Source of the DNA: CAVSWN01 sp963770995
Lineage (GTDB): Bacteria > Acidobacteriota > Vicinamibacteria > Vicinamibacterales > CAVVIG01
NCBI GenBank assembly: GCA_963770995.1
Contig: CAVYRS010000005.1
Span: 1,550,001-1,614,000, forward strand
DNA: 64,000 nt
Direction of reading: 5' to 3'
This document shows, one piece after another, positions 28,289 through 37,489 of this stretch (within the stretch, counting starts at the first letter, position 1; the number at the start of each line of letters is the position of its first letter). The notes beneath the pieces are model-generated. The model saw nothing but the letters and a program-made list of their open reading frames with translations, had not been told where the DNA came from and searched no databases. The translations under genes were made by a program, and so were the position numbers.

Positions 28289-28780
28289 ATGACCGCCACG
28301 ATCCGGCCGGCCTCCACCGTCGACGCCGATGCCATCTGCGCCATTCACAACCAGGGCATCGAGGATCGGATTGCCACGCTCGACACCACCGTCCGATCCC
28401 CCGACGGCGTCCGGCGCTGGCTGGCCGAGCGGGGCCCCCGTCACCCGGTGATCGTCGCCGACGCCGGGGGATCGGTCGTCGGCTGGGGCAGCCTCAATCA
28501 ATTCAACCCGCGACAGGCGTACGACTTCGTCGCCGACTTCTCGGTCTACGTCGAGCGGCAGTCTCGGGGACAAGGCATCGGCCGCCAGCTCCTGGATCGA
28601 CTCATCGACCTGGCGCGCACGACGGGCTACCACAAGCTGGTGCTCACCGCGCTGGCGTCGAACGACGCCGGTGTCGGCCTGTACAAGAGCGCCGGGTTCT
28701 CGCGCGTCGGGATTTACCGCGAGCAGGGACAGCTCGACGGTAAATGGGTGGACGTGGTGATTATGGAGAAGATTGTATAA
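28289..28780 (+). CDS. GNAT N-acetyltransferase (phosphinothricin acetyltransferase-like)
   Basis: This 163-residue GNAT enzyme is of the Pat/ArsN type, which acetylates the amino group of phosphinothricin, related amino acids or other small amines using acetyl-CoA. The acetyl-CoA loop QSRGQGIGRQLLDRL (about residues 91-105) is well conserved, and FSVYVERQSRG and NDAGVGLYKSAGFSRVGIY are typical of the subfamily. The ATG at 28289 is preceded by AGAGGGATA. It follows the structured repeat directly, and its TAA lies next to another repeat. The native substrate is not evident. Confidence 0.88.
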   Translation: MTATIRPASTVDADAICAIHNQGIEDRIATLDTTVRSPDGVRRWLAERGPRHPVIVADAGGSVVGWGSLNQFNPRQAYDFVADFSVYVERQSRGQGIGRQLLDRLIDLARTTGYHKLVLTALASNDAGVGLYKSAGFSRVGIYREQGQLDGKWVDVVIMEKIV

Positions 28781-28781
28781 G

Positions 28782-28920
28782 TTCAGAATTCAGACTTCAG
28801 AGTTCAGATTGATTTCAGAATCATCGAATTCAGATTACTGAGCGCTGGTCGCGAGCATCTGAACTCGCCTAATCCGAATTCAATCTGAAATCCGAAATCT
28901 GAAGTTATCTGAAGTCTGAA
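28782..28920. repeat. TTCAGA/TCTGAA inverted-arm repeat
   Basis: The left arm (28782-28823) is made of TTCAGA-type heptamers, and the right arm (28879-28920) of the inverse TCTGAA type. A core of about 50 bp containing GAGCGCTGGTCGCGAGC lies between. The whole could fold into one long imperfect hairpin. It begins just past the acetyltransferase stop. Confidence 0.75.
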
Positions 28921-28928
28921 ATGTCACT

Positions 28929-29570
28929 ATGCGTTTCCGCGATCGCGTTGACGCCGGACGACAGCTCGCGACGTTGCTGACCGCGTACGCGGATCGCGAC
29001 GATGTGATGGTGCTGGCGCTGCCGCGCGGCGGCGTGCCGGTCGCCTTCGAAGTCGCGACCGCTCTTCGCGTGCCGCTCGACGTTTTTCTGGTCCGTAAGC
29101 TGGGCGTTCCAGGTCACGCCGAGCTGGCAATGGGCGCGATCGCGAGCGGCGGCGTTCGCGTGCTCAGCAACGAGATCATCTCGCAGCTCGACATCTCGCC
29201 CGCCGAAGTGGAAGAAGCCACTGCACGCGAACGCATCGAGCTCGATCGGCGCGACCGCATGTATCGCGGCGATCGGCCGCCGCCGGCGCGCGCCGGCCGC
29301 ACGGTGATTCTCGTGGACGATGGCCTGGCCACGGGCGCGACGATGGAGGCGGCCATTCTCGCAGTGCGCCAATCGCCGCCGGCGCGCGTGGTTGTCGCCG
29401 TACCGGTCGGCGCGCCCGATACGTGCCGGCGCCTCGCCGGAGTCGCCGACGAAGTCGTGTGCGTCACGACGCCCGAACCATTCCAGGCCGTCGGACTGTG
29501 GTACGAGCGGTTCGATCAGACGTCGGACGATGAGGTCATCGAGTTCCTGCGCCGGGGCGCCGCGCGATGA
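28929..29570 (+). CDS. Phosphoribosyltransferase family protein
   Basis: This 213-residue type-I phosphoribosyltransferase fold has the PRPP-binding motif VILVDDGLATGATM near residues 120-133 and the N-terminal LALPRGGVPVAFEVA block seen in stand-alone proteins of the family. Members of this subgroup are usually annotated only as putative phosphoribosyltransferases; the acceptor base is unknown. The ATG at 28929 follows the repeat by eight bases, so the leader region is within repeat sequence. The stop overlaps the next glycosyltransferase start (ATGA), giving a coupled pair. Confidence 0.85.
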   Translation: MRFRDRVDAGRQLATLLTAYADRDDVMVLALPRGGVPVAFEVATALRVPLDVFLVRKLGVPGHAELAMGAIASGGVRVLSNEIISQLDISPAEVEEATARERIELDRRDRMYRGDRPPPARAGRTVILVDDGLATGATMEAAILAVRQSPPARVVVAVPVGAPDTCRRLAGVADEVVCVTTPEPFQAVGLWYERFDQTSDDEVIEFLRRGAAR

Positions 29571-30682
29571 CGTTGCCGCTGCGCATCGCCCTGGTCGCGC
29601 CGTACGATTTGTCGCGCGACGGCGGGATCGGCACGCACATCCGGGCGCAAGCTCAGGCGCTCCGTGCGCGCGGTCACACGGTCGCCGTGCTCGGTCCCGC
29701 GTCAGCGCCCCTCGCGGATGGCGAGATCGCGCTCGGCGGCAGTCAGCGCATCACGTTGGGCGGCACTGAATCAGGCCTCGGCCTGAATCCACTGGCCGCA
29801 CGCCGCGTCGCCGAGCTCTTCGACACCGCGTCCTTCGACATCGTCCACGTGCACGAGCCGCTGACCCCGCTCGTACCGTGGCTCGTCCTTCGTCAGGCGC
29901 GGGCGCCGGTCGTCGGCACGTTTCACGTGCACCGCGAGCAGGGTCATCGTCTGTACGCAGCCGGCCGTCCCGTGCTGAAGCGATTGATCCGACGGGTCGC
30001 CTATCGCATCGCGGTGTCGGATGTCGCTCGAAGCACGGTGGCGGCACACTTCCCAGGGCCGTACGAAATCATCCCGAACGGGATCGACATCGATCGATTC
30101 CGCGCGCCGCGTCCGCGGCCGCCGGCATTCGCGCGCGATCGGCGTCACGTCCTCTTTGTCGGGCGGCTCGAGCCGCGGAAGGGCGTCGCCCACCTCATTC
30201 GCGCCATGCGCGCCGTGCAGGACCGGGCGCCGTCCACGCGGCTGACGATCGTCGGCGACGGCCCGGATCGCGCGTCGCTCGAAGCGCTGGCGCGCGACGT
30301 CGGCGTCGAGGCAACGTTTGCCGGCCGGATCGACGGCGCCGAGTTGCCCGCGTACCTGCAGGCGAGCGATCTCGTGTGCTCCCCTGCTCTTGGCGGCGAG
30401 AGCTTCGGCCTGGTGCTCCTCGAAGCGATGGCGTGCGGCACAGCGGTCGTCGCGAGCCACATCGACGGCTACGCCGGTCTGGTTGGCGACACCGCCAGCG
30501 CACGGCTCGTTCCGCCGGGAGACGCCGGCGCGCTCGCGGAAGCGATGACTGCGTTGCTGAACGACGATGAGCAGCGGCGTTCACTGGGCGCGCGTGGCAC
30601 GGCGCACGCGGCGCAGTTCGACTGGCGCGCGATCGCCGCGAGGCTCGAAGACATCTACAGCGGTCTGCTGACCACGCACTGA
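29567..30682 (+). CDS. GT4 glycosyltransferase (PimA-like)
   Basis: This 371-residue GT-B enzyme has GGIGTHIRAQAQALRARGH at the N-terminus, HVHEPLTPL, PNGIDIDRF, FVGRLEPRKG and the donor motif GESFGLVLLEAMACGTAVV. The style matches phosphatidylinositol mannosyltransferases and related lipid or envelope glycosyltransferases, which act at the inner face of the membrane. The acceptor is unknown. It begins with an ATGA overlap on the phosphoribosyltransferase gene and converges on the GT9 gene with a 28-bp overlap of the 3' ends. Confidence 0.86.
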   Translation: MTLPLRIALVAPYDLSRDGGIGTHIRAQAQALRARGHTVAVLGPASAPLADGEIALGGSQRITLGGTESGLGLNPLAARRVAELFDTASFDIVHVHEPLTPLVPWLVLRQARAPVVGTFHVHREQGHRLYAAGRPVLKRLIRRVAYRIAVSDVARSTVAAHFPGPYEIIPNGIDIDRFRAPRPRPPAFARDRRHVLFVGRLEPRKGVAHLIRAMRAVQDRAPSTRLTIVGDGPDRASLEALARDVGVEATFAGRIDGAELPAYLQASDLVCSPALGGESFGLVLLEAMACGTAVVASHIDGYAGLVGDTASARLVPPGDAGALAEAMTALLNDDEQRRSLGARGTAHAAQFDWRAIAARLEDIYSGLLTTH

Positions 30683-31802
30683 CCGTCGCGTGCCGAGGAC
30701 TCTGACAGTGAGGTCTTGACAAGCGCCATCGTCGCCTCGAACACCTCATCGACCGTGATCGCGTTCATGCAGCGCTTGTCGCAGACCCCGACGTCTGCTG
30801 CGCCGGCACACCGCTGTGTGTAGAAATCGCAGGCGAAGCCGCCGTGCACGAGCCAATGGCCATCGCCGTACGGGGCAAACCGCGCCGGAGGCGTCGGGCC
30901 ATAGATGACCACCGCGGGCGTGCCGACCGCATCGGCCAGGTGCGCAGGTCCGCTGTCGTTCGTGACGAGGACGCCGAACCCTCGAATGAGCTCGCCGAGC
31001 GCGAGCGGGTGCCGCAGGATTTCGAGTGTCGGCGTGCGGCGCGCCTTGAATGGCTCGAGCAGCGCCTCGCCGCCGAGCCCCGCGACCGCGACAACCGGGA
31101 TGCCGGCACGCTCCAGCCGGGCGGCCAGCTCGAGAAAACGTTCGATCGGCCAGCGCTTGGCCTCGCGTCCGGCGTCGAGGAACAGTCCGATCGTCGAGCG
31201 ACCGGTCATCGTCGCCAACAGACGCGCCGCCGCCCCGCGCGCACTGTCATCCGGGTAGAGTCGCGGACGGATGTCCACGCCGGCGTCGAGCAGCGCGAGC
31301 ACGCCGCGGAGCGCGTCGAACAGATCGTGGCCGCTCTCCTCCCAGCGCACCGACGCCATCAACCAGCTCTCGTCGTCGGCGTCGCGCACGCCCACGACGC
31401 GGCGGATGCCGCCCCAATCGCGCGACCTTCGCTCTGCGCTTTGAATTGTCCAACATGATCGCGAGATCGAATCGAGGCGCCGTCCGCAGCCACATCACCG
31501 ACGTCAGCTTCTCGAATCGATCGAATCGCACGCGGCGCGCGTGGATGCCTGGAAAATTGTCGAAGACGCCCATCGCTCGCGTCGGTCGTCTCGAGCGTGA
31601 TGTGGGCGCCGGGGAACCGCGCGATCACCGAATGCACGGCGCCGGTCGTCATCACAGCGTCGCCGACGAAGCCGCGGATGATGACCAGGATGCGGCGCGG
31701 CGGATGGGCGCGCAGCGACTCGACGAGCGCGTTCCGGCCGACGGTGGTGCGGACGAGCGGACCCGGACCCTCGAGCGCGCCCGAAGGCCGTTCCCATTTC
31801 AT
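30655..31802 (-). CDS. GT9 heptosyltransferase-like glycosyltransferase (two frameshifts)
   Basis: This glycosyltransferase of family 9 (ADP-heptose:LPS heptosyltransferase type) has an N-terminal ILVIIRGFVGDAVMTTGAV and the C-terminal signature VTNDSGPAHLADAVGTP with YGPTPPARF. A cysteine-rich end (CDFYTQRC, CDKRC) is often seen in this subgroup. The frame shifts near 31573, joining ETTDA to MGVFDNFPGIHARRVRF, and near 31410, before VVGVRDADDESW. The ATG at 31802 lies four bases after the stop of the membrane protein upstream. It probably acts on an outer-membrane or envelope glycan; sequencing error is a likely cause of the shifts. Confidence 0.75.
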
Positions 31803-31805
31803 GGA

Positions 31806-32682
31806 TCAGCGGGCGACGGCGGCGTCGACACGATCGTCTGCGGCCCATCGCAGGATCGGCGCGGCCGCCGAGCCCGGCGAGGGCGGCGGCGCCGAGGCCG
31901 GTGCTCAGCCCGTACCAGATCGCTCGCTCGGCGACGGTAATCGCGATCGCGACATCGGGCGGCGCGCCGCAGAGGACGAGCGCCGCGAAGATGCCGCCGT
32001 CGATCGTGCCAACGCTGCCGACGGTCGGCACGAGTCCACCCGCAACACTGAGCGCGGTGACGGTAGCCGACTGCTGGAACGACAGCGTGAACCCGAACGC
32101 GCCGGCGACGGCCATCTGCCGGATCAGGGTCTCGAGTTGCGCCAGGGCAGCGTAGGCGATGGCCGCCGCCCAGACGCGCGGCGCGATGCGGACGCGCGCG
32201 TGCCATTCGCGAAGGTGGGCCAGGCCGGCCCGCGTCCGGCCACGCGCGAACCAGAGGCCGGCGGCGGCGATCGCCAAGGCGGCAGCCGCCAGCACGATGG
32301 GTCGCGACGAACTTGCGATCGCGCTGCCCAGCACCGGGGCGGCGGCGAGGACGATGATCGCCAGCGGCGGCACTTCGGCCGCGCGAACGTAGACGAACGA
32401 GGCAGTGGCGTTCGACAGCGGCATGCCTTCCGCGCGCAGGAGGGCGATGCGCGCCGCATCGCCGCCCAGTCCCGTCGTGGGCGTCACGTTGCGGACGAAG
32501 ATGCCGGCGAGGTTGATGAGTGTGGCGCGCCAGAGCGAGACGCGGCCGCCGAGCGCCACGACGACCGCCCGCCAGCGCGCGCCGGTCACGACCAGGCCAG
32601 CCAGGTTCAGCGCCGCGGCCAGCAGCACCAGCCCCGGACTCGCGTGCGCGAACGCGCCGCCGATCCCGCGGAGCAGGTCCAC
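31806..32682 (-). CDS. Lysylphosphatidylglycerol synthase transmembrane (UPF0104) family protein, one frameshift
   Basis: This integral membrane protein of about 290 residues has seven or eight helices. It carries the LPG_synthase_TM hallmarks: WRAVVVALGGRVSLWRATLI, RNVTPTTGLGGDAARIALL and GGLVPTVGSVGTIDGGIF. Family members are flippase-like or accessory proteins often found with envelope glycosyltransferases. The last residues change frame near 31862, where the alternative frame gives ILRWAADDRVDAAVAR and a TGA four bases before the GT9 ATG. The two genes are therefore one operon. It lacks the soluble lysyl-transferase domain of MprF. Confidence 0.8.
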
Positions 32683-32698
32683 GGTTCGGCATCATACC

Positions 32699-32768
32699 TC
32701 TCTCAGCTCTCAGCTCGGCTCTTCGGGCTGAAGCTGATGGCTGACAGCTGACGGCTGATAGCTACTAG
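32699..32768. repeat. CAGCTGA-type inverted short-period repeat
   Basis: A left arm of CTCAGCT units and a right arm of GCTGA-type units (CTGATGGCTGACAGCTGACG) flank a tiny centre, CTCTTCGGGCTG. It fills the gap between two divergent genes and would contain any promoter of the hydrolase gene that starts at 32781. Confidence 0.7.
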
Positions 32769-32780
32769 AATGGCGCCCTC

Positions 32781-34664
32781 GTGCCCGGTCGTCGTCTTCA
32801 TCCGATCGTGCGGCTCGGCCTCGTGCTGGCGGCCGTTCGTCTGGCCGGGTTGATCCACCGCTACCTGGTGCAGCCCGACGCGGCGATGGCCGTCCGGATG
32901 ACGATGTTCGCCGGCGCCGCGCTGGCACACCTGTCGGTCATCGTCGCCGTGACCGGCGCGCTCATGGTGTGCGCGAGGCTGATCGCCGCGCGCCGTGTGA
33001 CGCTCATCGCGGCGGGCGCGGCGATCGCGGTGCTGATGATCGCCGGACAGGCCGATCTCACGGTTGCGTCCATCACCGGGGCGCCGCTGACGCCTACCGT
33101 CTTCCGTACCTACCGCGGCGTGCGTGTCGTGACCTCGAACGAGTTCCTTGAACCGCTGCGGGCCAACTGGGAAATCGTCGCGCCCGGGCTGCTGGTGTTC
33201 CTCGGCATCATCGCGTGGATGGTCACGATCGTGCGTGAGGATGCGGATCGTTCAAGGCCCGCGGCGCGTGTCACGACATCAGGGCTCGTGGCCGCGGCCG
33301 GCGCCGGCATCGCCGCGCTCGTCGGCACCGTTCCGGGAACACCCCCGCCACCGATCGAGATGGCCTTCGCGCGCGAGTGGCTGGGCCTGGACGCCACGCG
33401 CCTCCACGAATCCGAGCCGGCGGCAATCGCGGCGCTGCGGGCGCTCGTCGGGCTGCCGCCGTCGGCGCGGTGGATCAGTGACGAGTACCCACTGGTCCAT
33501 GCGCCGGCCGTCGCGCCCCACCGCCAGGCGCCGCTCGACATCATCGTCATCATGGTGGAGAGCCTGCGCGCCGAGGAGTTGTCGTTCATCACCGGCCGCG
33601 CCGGCTCGATGACGCCCGAGCTCGACGCGCTTGCGGCGCGGAGCGTCGTCTTCACGTCATATCTGTCGAACGCGTTTCCTACCGCGCCCTCGGTCGTCTC
33701 ATTTCACGCATCGGCGTGGCCGCATCGACGGAAGGAAATCATCACCGACTTCTCGAACACACACTTCGACAGCCTGCCCGAGCGCCTCGGGTCGCTCGGC
33801 TACGACACCGTCTACGTTGGCGCGGATCCGCATGTCGACAAAGAGGATCGCTGGTTCTCGCACCGGTACCGCGCCGTGCGCGATCTCGTCGCCGCCGGGG
33901 AGCCGGCGACCGACCGCCAGATCGTGTCGCGCGCGATTGCCGAGATCGAGCGGCACGACCGCGGCTCGGCGAAGCCGTTCTTCGCATTCGTCTCGACCAG
34001 CAGCTCGCATTACCCGTTTCGCCTGCCCGCGGATGCCGGCGGGGCGGAACGGCCGGCCAGCGAAGGGTTGAGCGCACGCTATCGGCAGGTGCTGGGCTAT
34101 GCCGATGCGCAGCTCGGGACCCTGCTCGACGCGCTCGCTGCGCGGCCGCGCCGCGATCGGACGCTGACGATCGTCGTCGGCGACCACGCGTTCTATACGA
34201 ACCTGCGAAAGACGTCGGGGCTGCCAGAAAACGACAACGCGTGGACGGCGGCGATCATCAATGGACCGGCGAATCTGATTGGGCCGCCGCGCCGCATTGC
34301 CGATCCCGCGAGCCACGTCGACATGCTGCCGACGATCCTGGCGCTGCTCGGCGACGATCGGCCGACGGCGGCGGTGGGGTCGAATCTGCTGGGGCCGGCG
34401 CGGCGCGCACCGCCGTGGGCGATGGCGGTTCGTCCCGGCGGACTGCGCTTCGATCGCGGCGGCTACTCGGTGTTCGTGGACGCGCGACTGCCGAACGCCG
34501 GCCAGGTGCGTCCGTCGTTTCCGACGGGATCGCGCGGCGAGGCGCCGGATCTGCCGAGCGCCGCCCAAATCACCGCGTGGGTAAACGACTGGTCGTACCT
34601 GATCGAGCACAACCGCGTCTGGAACCCCGCACTGCTCGGCAGCGCTCTCACACGCTCGTGGTGA
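32781..34664 (+). CDS. LTA synthase-like membrane sulfatase/phosphotransferase
   Basis: This 627-residue alkaline-phosphatase-superfamily enzyme has about five N-terminal membrane helices (residues 10-175) and a large extracytoplasmic domain. Metal and nucleophile motifs are visible: VIMVESLRAEEL (Glu), SNAFPTAPSVVSF (Thr nucleophile region) and IVVGDHAFYT (Asp-His). Relatives include lipoteichoic acid synthase and phosphoethanolamine transferases, which move phospho-alcohol head groups. The start is GTG 32781. The last codons (TRSW) and stop are read from a palindromic repeat. A role in head-group decoration of envelope lipids is possible; the substrate is unknown. Confidence 0.82.
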   Translation: MPGRRLHPIVRLGLVLAAVRLAGLIHRYLVQPDAAMAVRMTMFAGAALAHLSVIVAVTGALMVCARLIAARRVTLIAAGAAIAVLMIAGQADLTVASITGAPLTPTVFRTYRGVRVVTSNEFLEPLRANWEIVAPGLLVFLGIIAWMVTIVREDADRSRPAARVTTSGLVAAAGAGIAALVGTVPGTPPPPIEMAFAREWLGLDATRLHESEPAAIAALRALVGLPPSARWISDEYPLVHAPAVAPHRQAPLDIIVIMVESLRAEELSFITGRAGSMTPELDALAARSVVFTSYLSNAFPTAPSVVSFHASAWPHRRKEIITDFSNTHFDSLPERLGSLGYDTVYVGADPHVDKEDRWFSHRYRAVRDLVAAGEPATDRQIVSRAIAEIERHDRGSAKPFFAFVSTSSSHYPFRLPADAGGAERPASEGLSARYRQVLGYADAQLGTLLDALAARPRRDRTLTIVVGDHAFYTNLRKTSGLPENDNAWTAAIINGPANLIGPPRRIADPASHVDMLPTILALLGDDRPTAAVGSNLLGPARRAPPWAMAVRPGGLRFDRGGYSVFVDARLPNAGQVRPSFPTGSRGEAPDLPSAAQITAWVNDWSYLIEHNRVWNPALLGSALTRSW

Positions 34665-34750
34665 GCCTGTCGAACCACGAGCCGGCACCGAGCTCATCCT
34701 TCGACAGGCTCAGGATGAGCGTTGAGTCGAAGCTCAGGACGAGCGAGTCA
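34652..34750. repeat. TTCGACAGGCTCAGG-type inverted repeats between convergent genes
   Basis: ACGCTCGTGGTGAGCCTGTCGAACCACGAG, listed here by position, is followed by CTCATCCTTCGACAGGCTCA and a GCTCAGGACGAGCGAGTC copy. These are related units in both orientations. Both convergent genes take their last codons and stops from this block. It may serve as a two-way terminator. Confidence 0.7.
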
Positions 34751-35708
34751 CAGCAGCCTGCGGCATGGACCGCCGCCAGCGATCGGCAAAGTGCCGCAGC
34801 ATGATCGTGTTGTTGCGGCTGTCCGGCGTCCCCCTGCCCCGGTTGACGAGCGCGACGCTCGATCGCTTGAAGAAGCGCGCGTCGAAGAGCGACACGAAAT
34901 TCGTGCGCCGGCCGGCGGCGACGACCTTCGGGACGCGGCAGTGGCCGCTGATCCACACGTCGTCGACGAAGAACGCGGCGTCGGGGGCGCCGGTGTAGTC
35001 TGCAATCGCGTGCAGGTCGAAGAACGACGGTTTGACGAGGTATCCCGCCAGCCCCTGCATGATGTCCACCGCGCGGACGTCGCGCACGCGCGTGCATTTG
35101 AGCGGCGCCGGGGCCCGGCCGCGCAGCGTCGCCATCAGCGTCGTCGGACGGTCGGTCAGATCCGCGGGCGCGTCCCATCCGCTCGAGGCAATCGCGACTT
35201 CCGGATGGTCACCGGCGATCCGCATCAACTGCTCGATCAGGTACGGCTGATAGATGCGGTCGTCATCGACGACCAGCAGACGCTGATCGGGGGGCGAATC
35301 CTGCAGTGCGGGAATGAGCTTGGTTGCCGGTCCGTAATCGTCGACGCGTACGATGGCGATCGAGCGCAGGCGGCGCAGCCGCTCCGGCACGCGGTACGCG
35401 CTGCCCTCGCGCCGGCTGGTCGCCGGCACGTTCAAGCGGATCGCTCTCGGTCTGATTGTCTGACGCAGCAGGCTCTTCAGCGTCGGCTCGATTCGATCGA
35501 TTCGGCTCGGCAGCGTCGTCAGCGTGACGACCACGTCGGCGACACGCGGGTTTTCCGCGCACGCGCGATCGAGCGCGTCGAGATCCTGGCGTCGCAGCCA
35601 CAGGTCGTAGAAGAGATCCACGAGCGGCTGCTCGCCGGCGAAGCGCTCGAACACGAACAGACCGGCCGCCACCACGACGATGACGGCTGCGCCTGCAACC
35701 AGAACCAT
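34734..35708 (-). CDS. Membrane-anchored glycosyltransferase, GT-A fold (GT2-like)
   Basis: This 324-residue protein has one N-terminal helix (MVLVAGAAVIVVVAAGLFVF) and then a nucleotide-diphospho-sugar transferase-like domain. VVVTLTTLPSRIDRIEPTLK and LLRQTIRPRAIRLNVP are typical of glycosyltransferases that process several acceptor types. The acidic metal motif is LLVVDDDRIYQP near residue 150, followed by a late VDDVWISGHCRVP. It probably lies on the cytosolic face of the membrane and acts on an envelope glycan. The C-terminal AVTRSS and stop come from a repeat shared with the convergent gene. Confidence 0.75.
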   Translation of the reverse strand: MVLVAGAAVIVVVAAGLFVFERFAGEQPLVDLFYDLWLRRQDLDALDRACAENPRVADVVVTLTTLPSRIDRIEPTLKSLLRQTIRPRAIRLNVPATSRREGSAYRVPERLRRLRSIAIVRVDDYGPATKLIPALQDSPPDQRLLVVDDDRIYQPYLIEQLMRIAGDHPEVAIASSGWDAPADLTDRPTTLMATLRGRAPAPLKCTRVRDVRAVDIMQGLAGYLVKPSFFDLHAIADYTGAPDAAFFVDDVWISGHCRVPKVVAAGRRTNFVSLFDARFFKRSSVALVNRGRGTPDSRNNTIMLRHFADRWRRSMPQAAVTRSS

Positions 35709-35746
35709 CGCGGCGGATTCTAGCAGCCTGTTATGCTGAGGCGTCG

Positions 35747-37486
35747 ATGAGCCGCACGATCCCGCATCTCCGAATGCTGCTGAAACTGATGCGCTCGCAG
35801 CGAGGCACTTTCGCGCCAGGCCTCGTGTTCGTCGTCATCAGCATGATCTCGGCGCTCGGATATCCGTACGCGATCCGGCTGACGATCGACGAAGGGATCG
35901 GCGGCGGCCAGCCGGAGCGCATTACGACCCTCGCGTTCGTGATGCTGGGACTGCTCGTCGCCGAAGGGGTCGCCACGCTGGGCCGCGACTACCTGTTCAA
36001 TCTCGGCGCCGAGCGGCTGTGCGCCGACCTCCGCCACAAAACGTTCGAACATCTGCTGCGGCAGGACATCAGCTTCTTCGACCGGCGCACGACCGGCGAG
36101 CTGTCGGCGCGGCTGTGGACCGACATCCCAAATCTGCAGCGCGTGCTCGGCGACGAGTTGTCGGACGGGCTTCGCTTCGCGCTCTGGGCGATTGGCGGAA
36201 CGGCGCTGCTCTTCTACACGTCGCCGTTGCTGTCGCTGCTGGTCTTTATTGCGGTGCCGGCAATGGTGGTCGCCGCCAGCGCGCTCGGCAATCGCGTCAG
36301 GCGTTTTTCGGCGGCCGCTCAGCAGGCCAGCAGCGAGACTGGCGCGATCGCCGAAGAGTGCCTCGCCGGCATCCGGACCGTGCGCGCGTTCTCGCAGGAG
36401 CCGGCCGAAGTTGCACGCCATCAGGGACAACTGGCCAAGTACGTCGAGGCGGTGCGACGCCGCATCCTCGCGGCGGCGGCGCTGACCGGGCTGAATTTCA
36501 TGATTGCGGAGTCGGCGGCACTCATCGCGCTCTGGGTCGGCGGCCTGATGATCGTCGATGGCCGGCTCACGTCGGGGGCCCTGATCTCGTTCATCCTGTA
36601 CGCGTTCCTGGTCGCGCGCGGCTATCGCAACGCGTCCACGTTCTGGGCCGATGGGTTGCGCGGGCTCGGCGCCACCGAGTGGATTTTCGAGCTCCTCGAT
36701 CGGCAACCGTCGCTGGCCCTCCACGGCGGCGAGCGGCCGGCGCGCGTGGCCGGGAGACTGACCTTCGAGGGCATCCACTTCAAGTACCCGACGCGGCCGG
36801 AAGTCGACGCGCTCGCGGGAGTGGATCTCGCGATCGAGACCGGCGAAATGATCGCGTTCGTCGGCCGCTCCGGCTCGGGCAAGACGACGCTGCTCAACCT
36901 GCTGATGCGTTTCTACGATCCAACGCGCGGCCGCGTGCTCCTGGATGGCCGCGACATCCGGCAGATCGATCCGTCGTGGTTGCGCAGTCAGATGGGGATG
37001 GTGCTGCAGGAGCCGGTGCTGTTCTCGCGGTCCATTGCGGAGAACGTGCGCTACGGCAAGCCGGACGCCGGTGACGCGGACGTGCGAACCGCTGCGGCGA
37101 TCGCACAGGCGGACGGCTTCATCGCTGCGCTGCCGGACGGCTACGCTACGGCGGTCGGCGATCGCGGCGTCCAGCTCTCGGGCGGTCAGCGGCAGCGGAT
37201 CGCGATCGCGCGCGCCATCGTGCGGCGTCCGCCGATTCTGCTGCTGGACGAAGCGACCAGTGCGCTGGACGCCGAAAGCGAGTCGCTGGTACAGCAGGCG
37301 GTGCGGCGGCTCGACTACCGCCCCACTACCGTCATCGTCGCGCACCGGCTATCCACGGTCGTGAACGTCGACCGCGTGGTGGTCCTCGACGCCGGCCGTA
37401 TCGTCGCCGTCGGCACACATCAGGTTCTGTTGCAGACCTGCGATCTGTACCGCCAGCTCGTCGAGACCCAGCTCGTCGCAGCGTAG
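35747..37486 (+). CDS. MsbA-like ABC exporter (fused membrane and ATPase domains)
   Basis: This intact 579-residue type-IV ABC half-transporter has six membrane helices across residues 20-310 and then an ATPase domain with Walker A GRSGSGKTTLLNLL, signature LSGGQRQRIAIARAI, Walker B ILLLDEATSALDAES and the switch His in VAHRLS. It closely follows the MsbA/LmrA layout, a family that flips lipid-linked molecules such as lipid A core, glycolipids or drugs. The start is ATG 35747, 38 bp from the divergent glycosyltransferase start. Its position among envelope glycan genes, about 10 kb from the sphingolipid genes, makes a lipid substrate plausible but unproven. Confidence 0.9.
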   Translation: MSRTIPHLRMLLKLMRSQRGTFAPGLVFVVISMISALGYPYAIRLTIDEGIGGGQPERITTLAFVMLGLLVAEGVATLGRDYLFNLGAERLCADLRHKTFEHLLRQDISFFDRRTTGELSARLWTDIPNLQRVLGDELSDGLRFALWAIGGTALLFYTSPLLSLLVFIAVPAMVVAASALGNRVRRFSAAAQQASSETGAIAEECLAGIRTVRAFSQEPAEVARHQGQLAKYVEAVRRRILAAAALTGLNFMIAESAALIALWVGGLMIVDGRLTSGALISFILYAFLVARGYRNASTFWADGLRGLGATEWIFELLDRQPSLALHGGERPARVAGRLTFEGIHFKYPTRPEVDALAGVDLAIETGEMIAFVGRSGSGKTTLLNLLMRFYDPTRGRVLLDGRDIRQIDPSWLRSQMGMVLQEPVLFSRSIAENVRYGKPDAGDADVRTAAAIAQADGFIAALPDGYATAVGDRGVQLSGGQRQRIAIARAIVRRPPILLLDEATSALDAESESLVQQAVRRLDYRPTTVIVAHRLSTVVNVDRVVVLDAGRIVAVGTHQVLLQTCDLYRQLVETQLVAA

Positions 37487-37489
37487 ATG

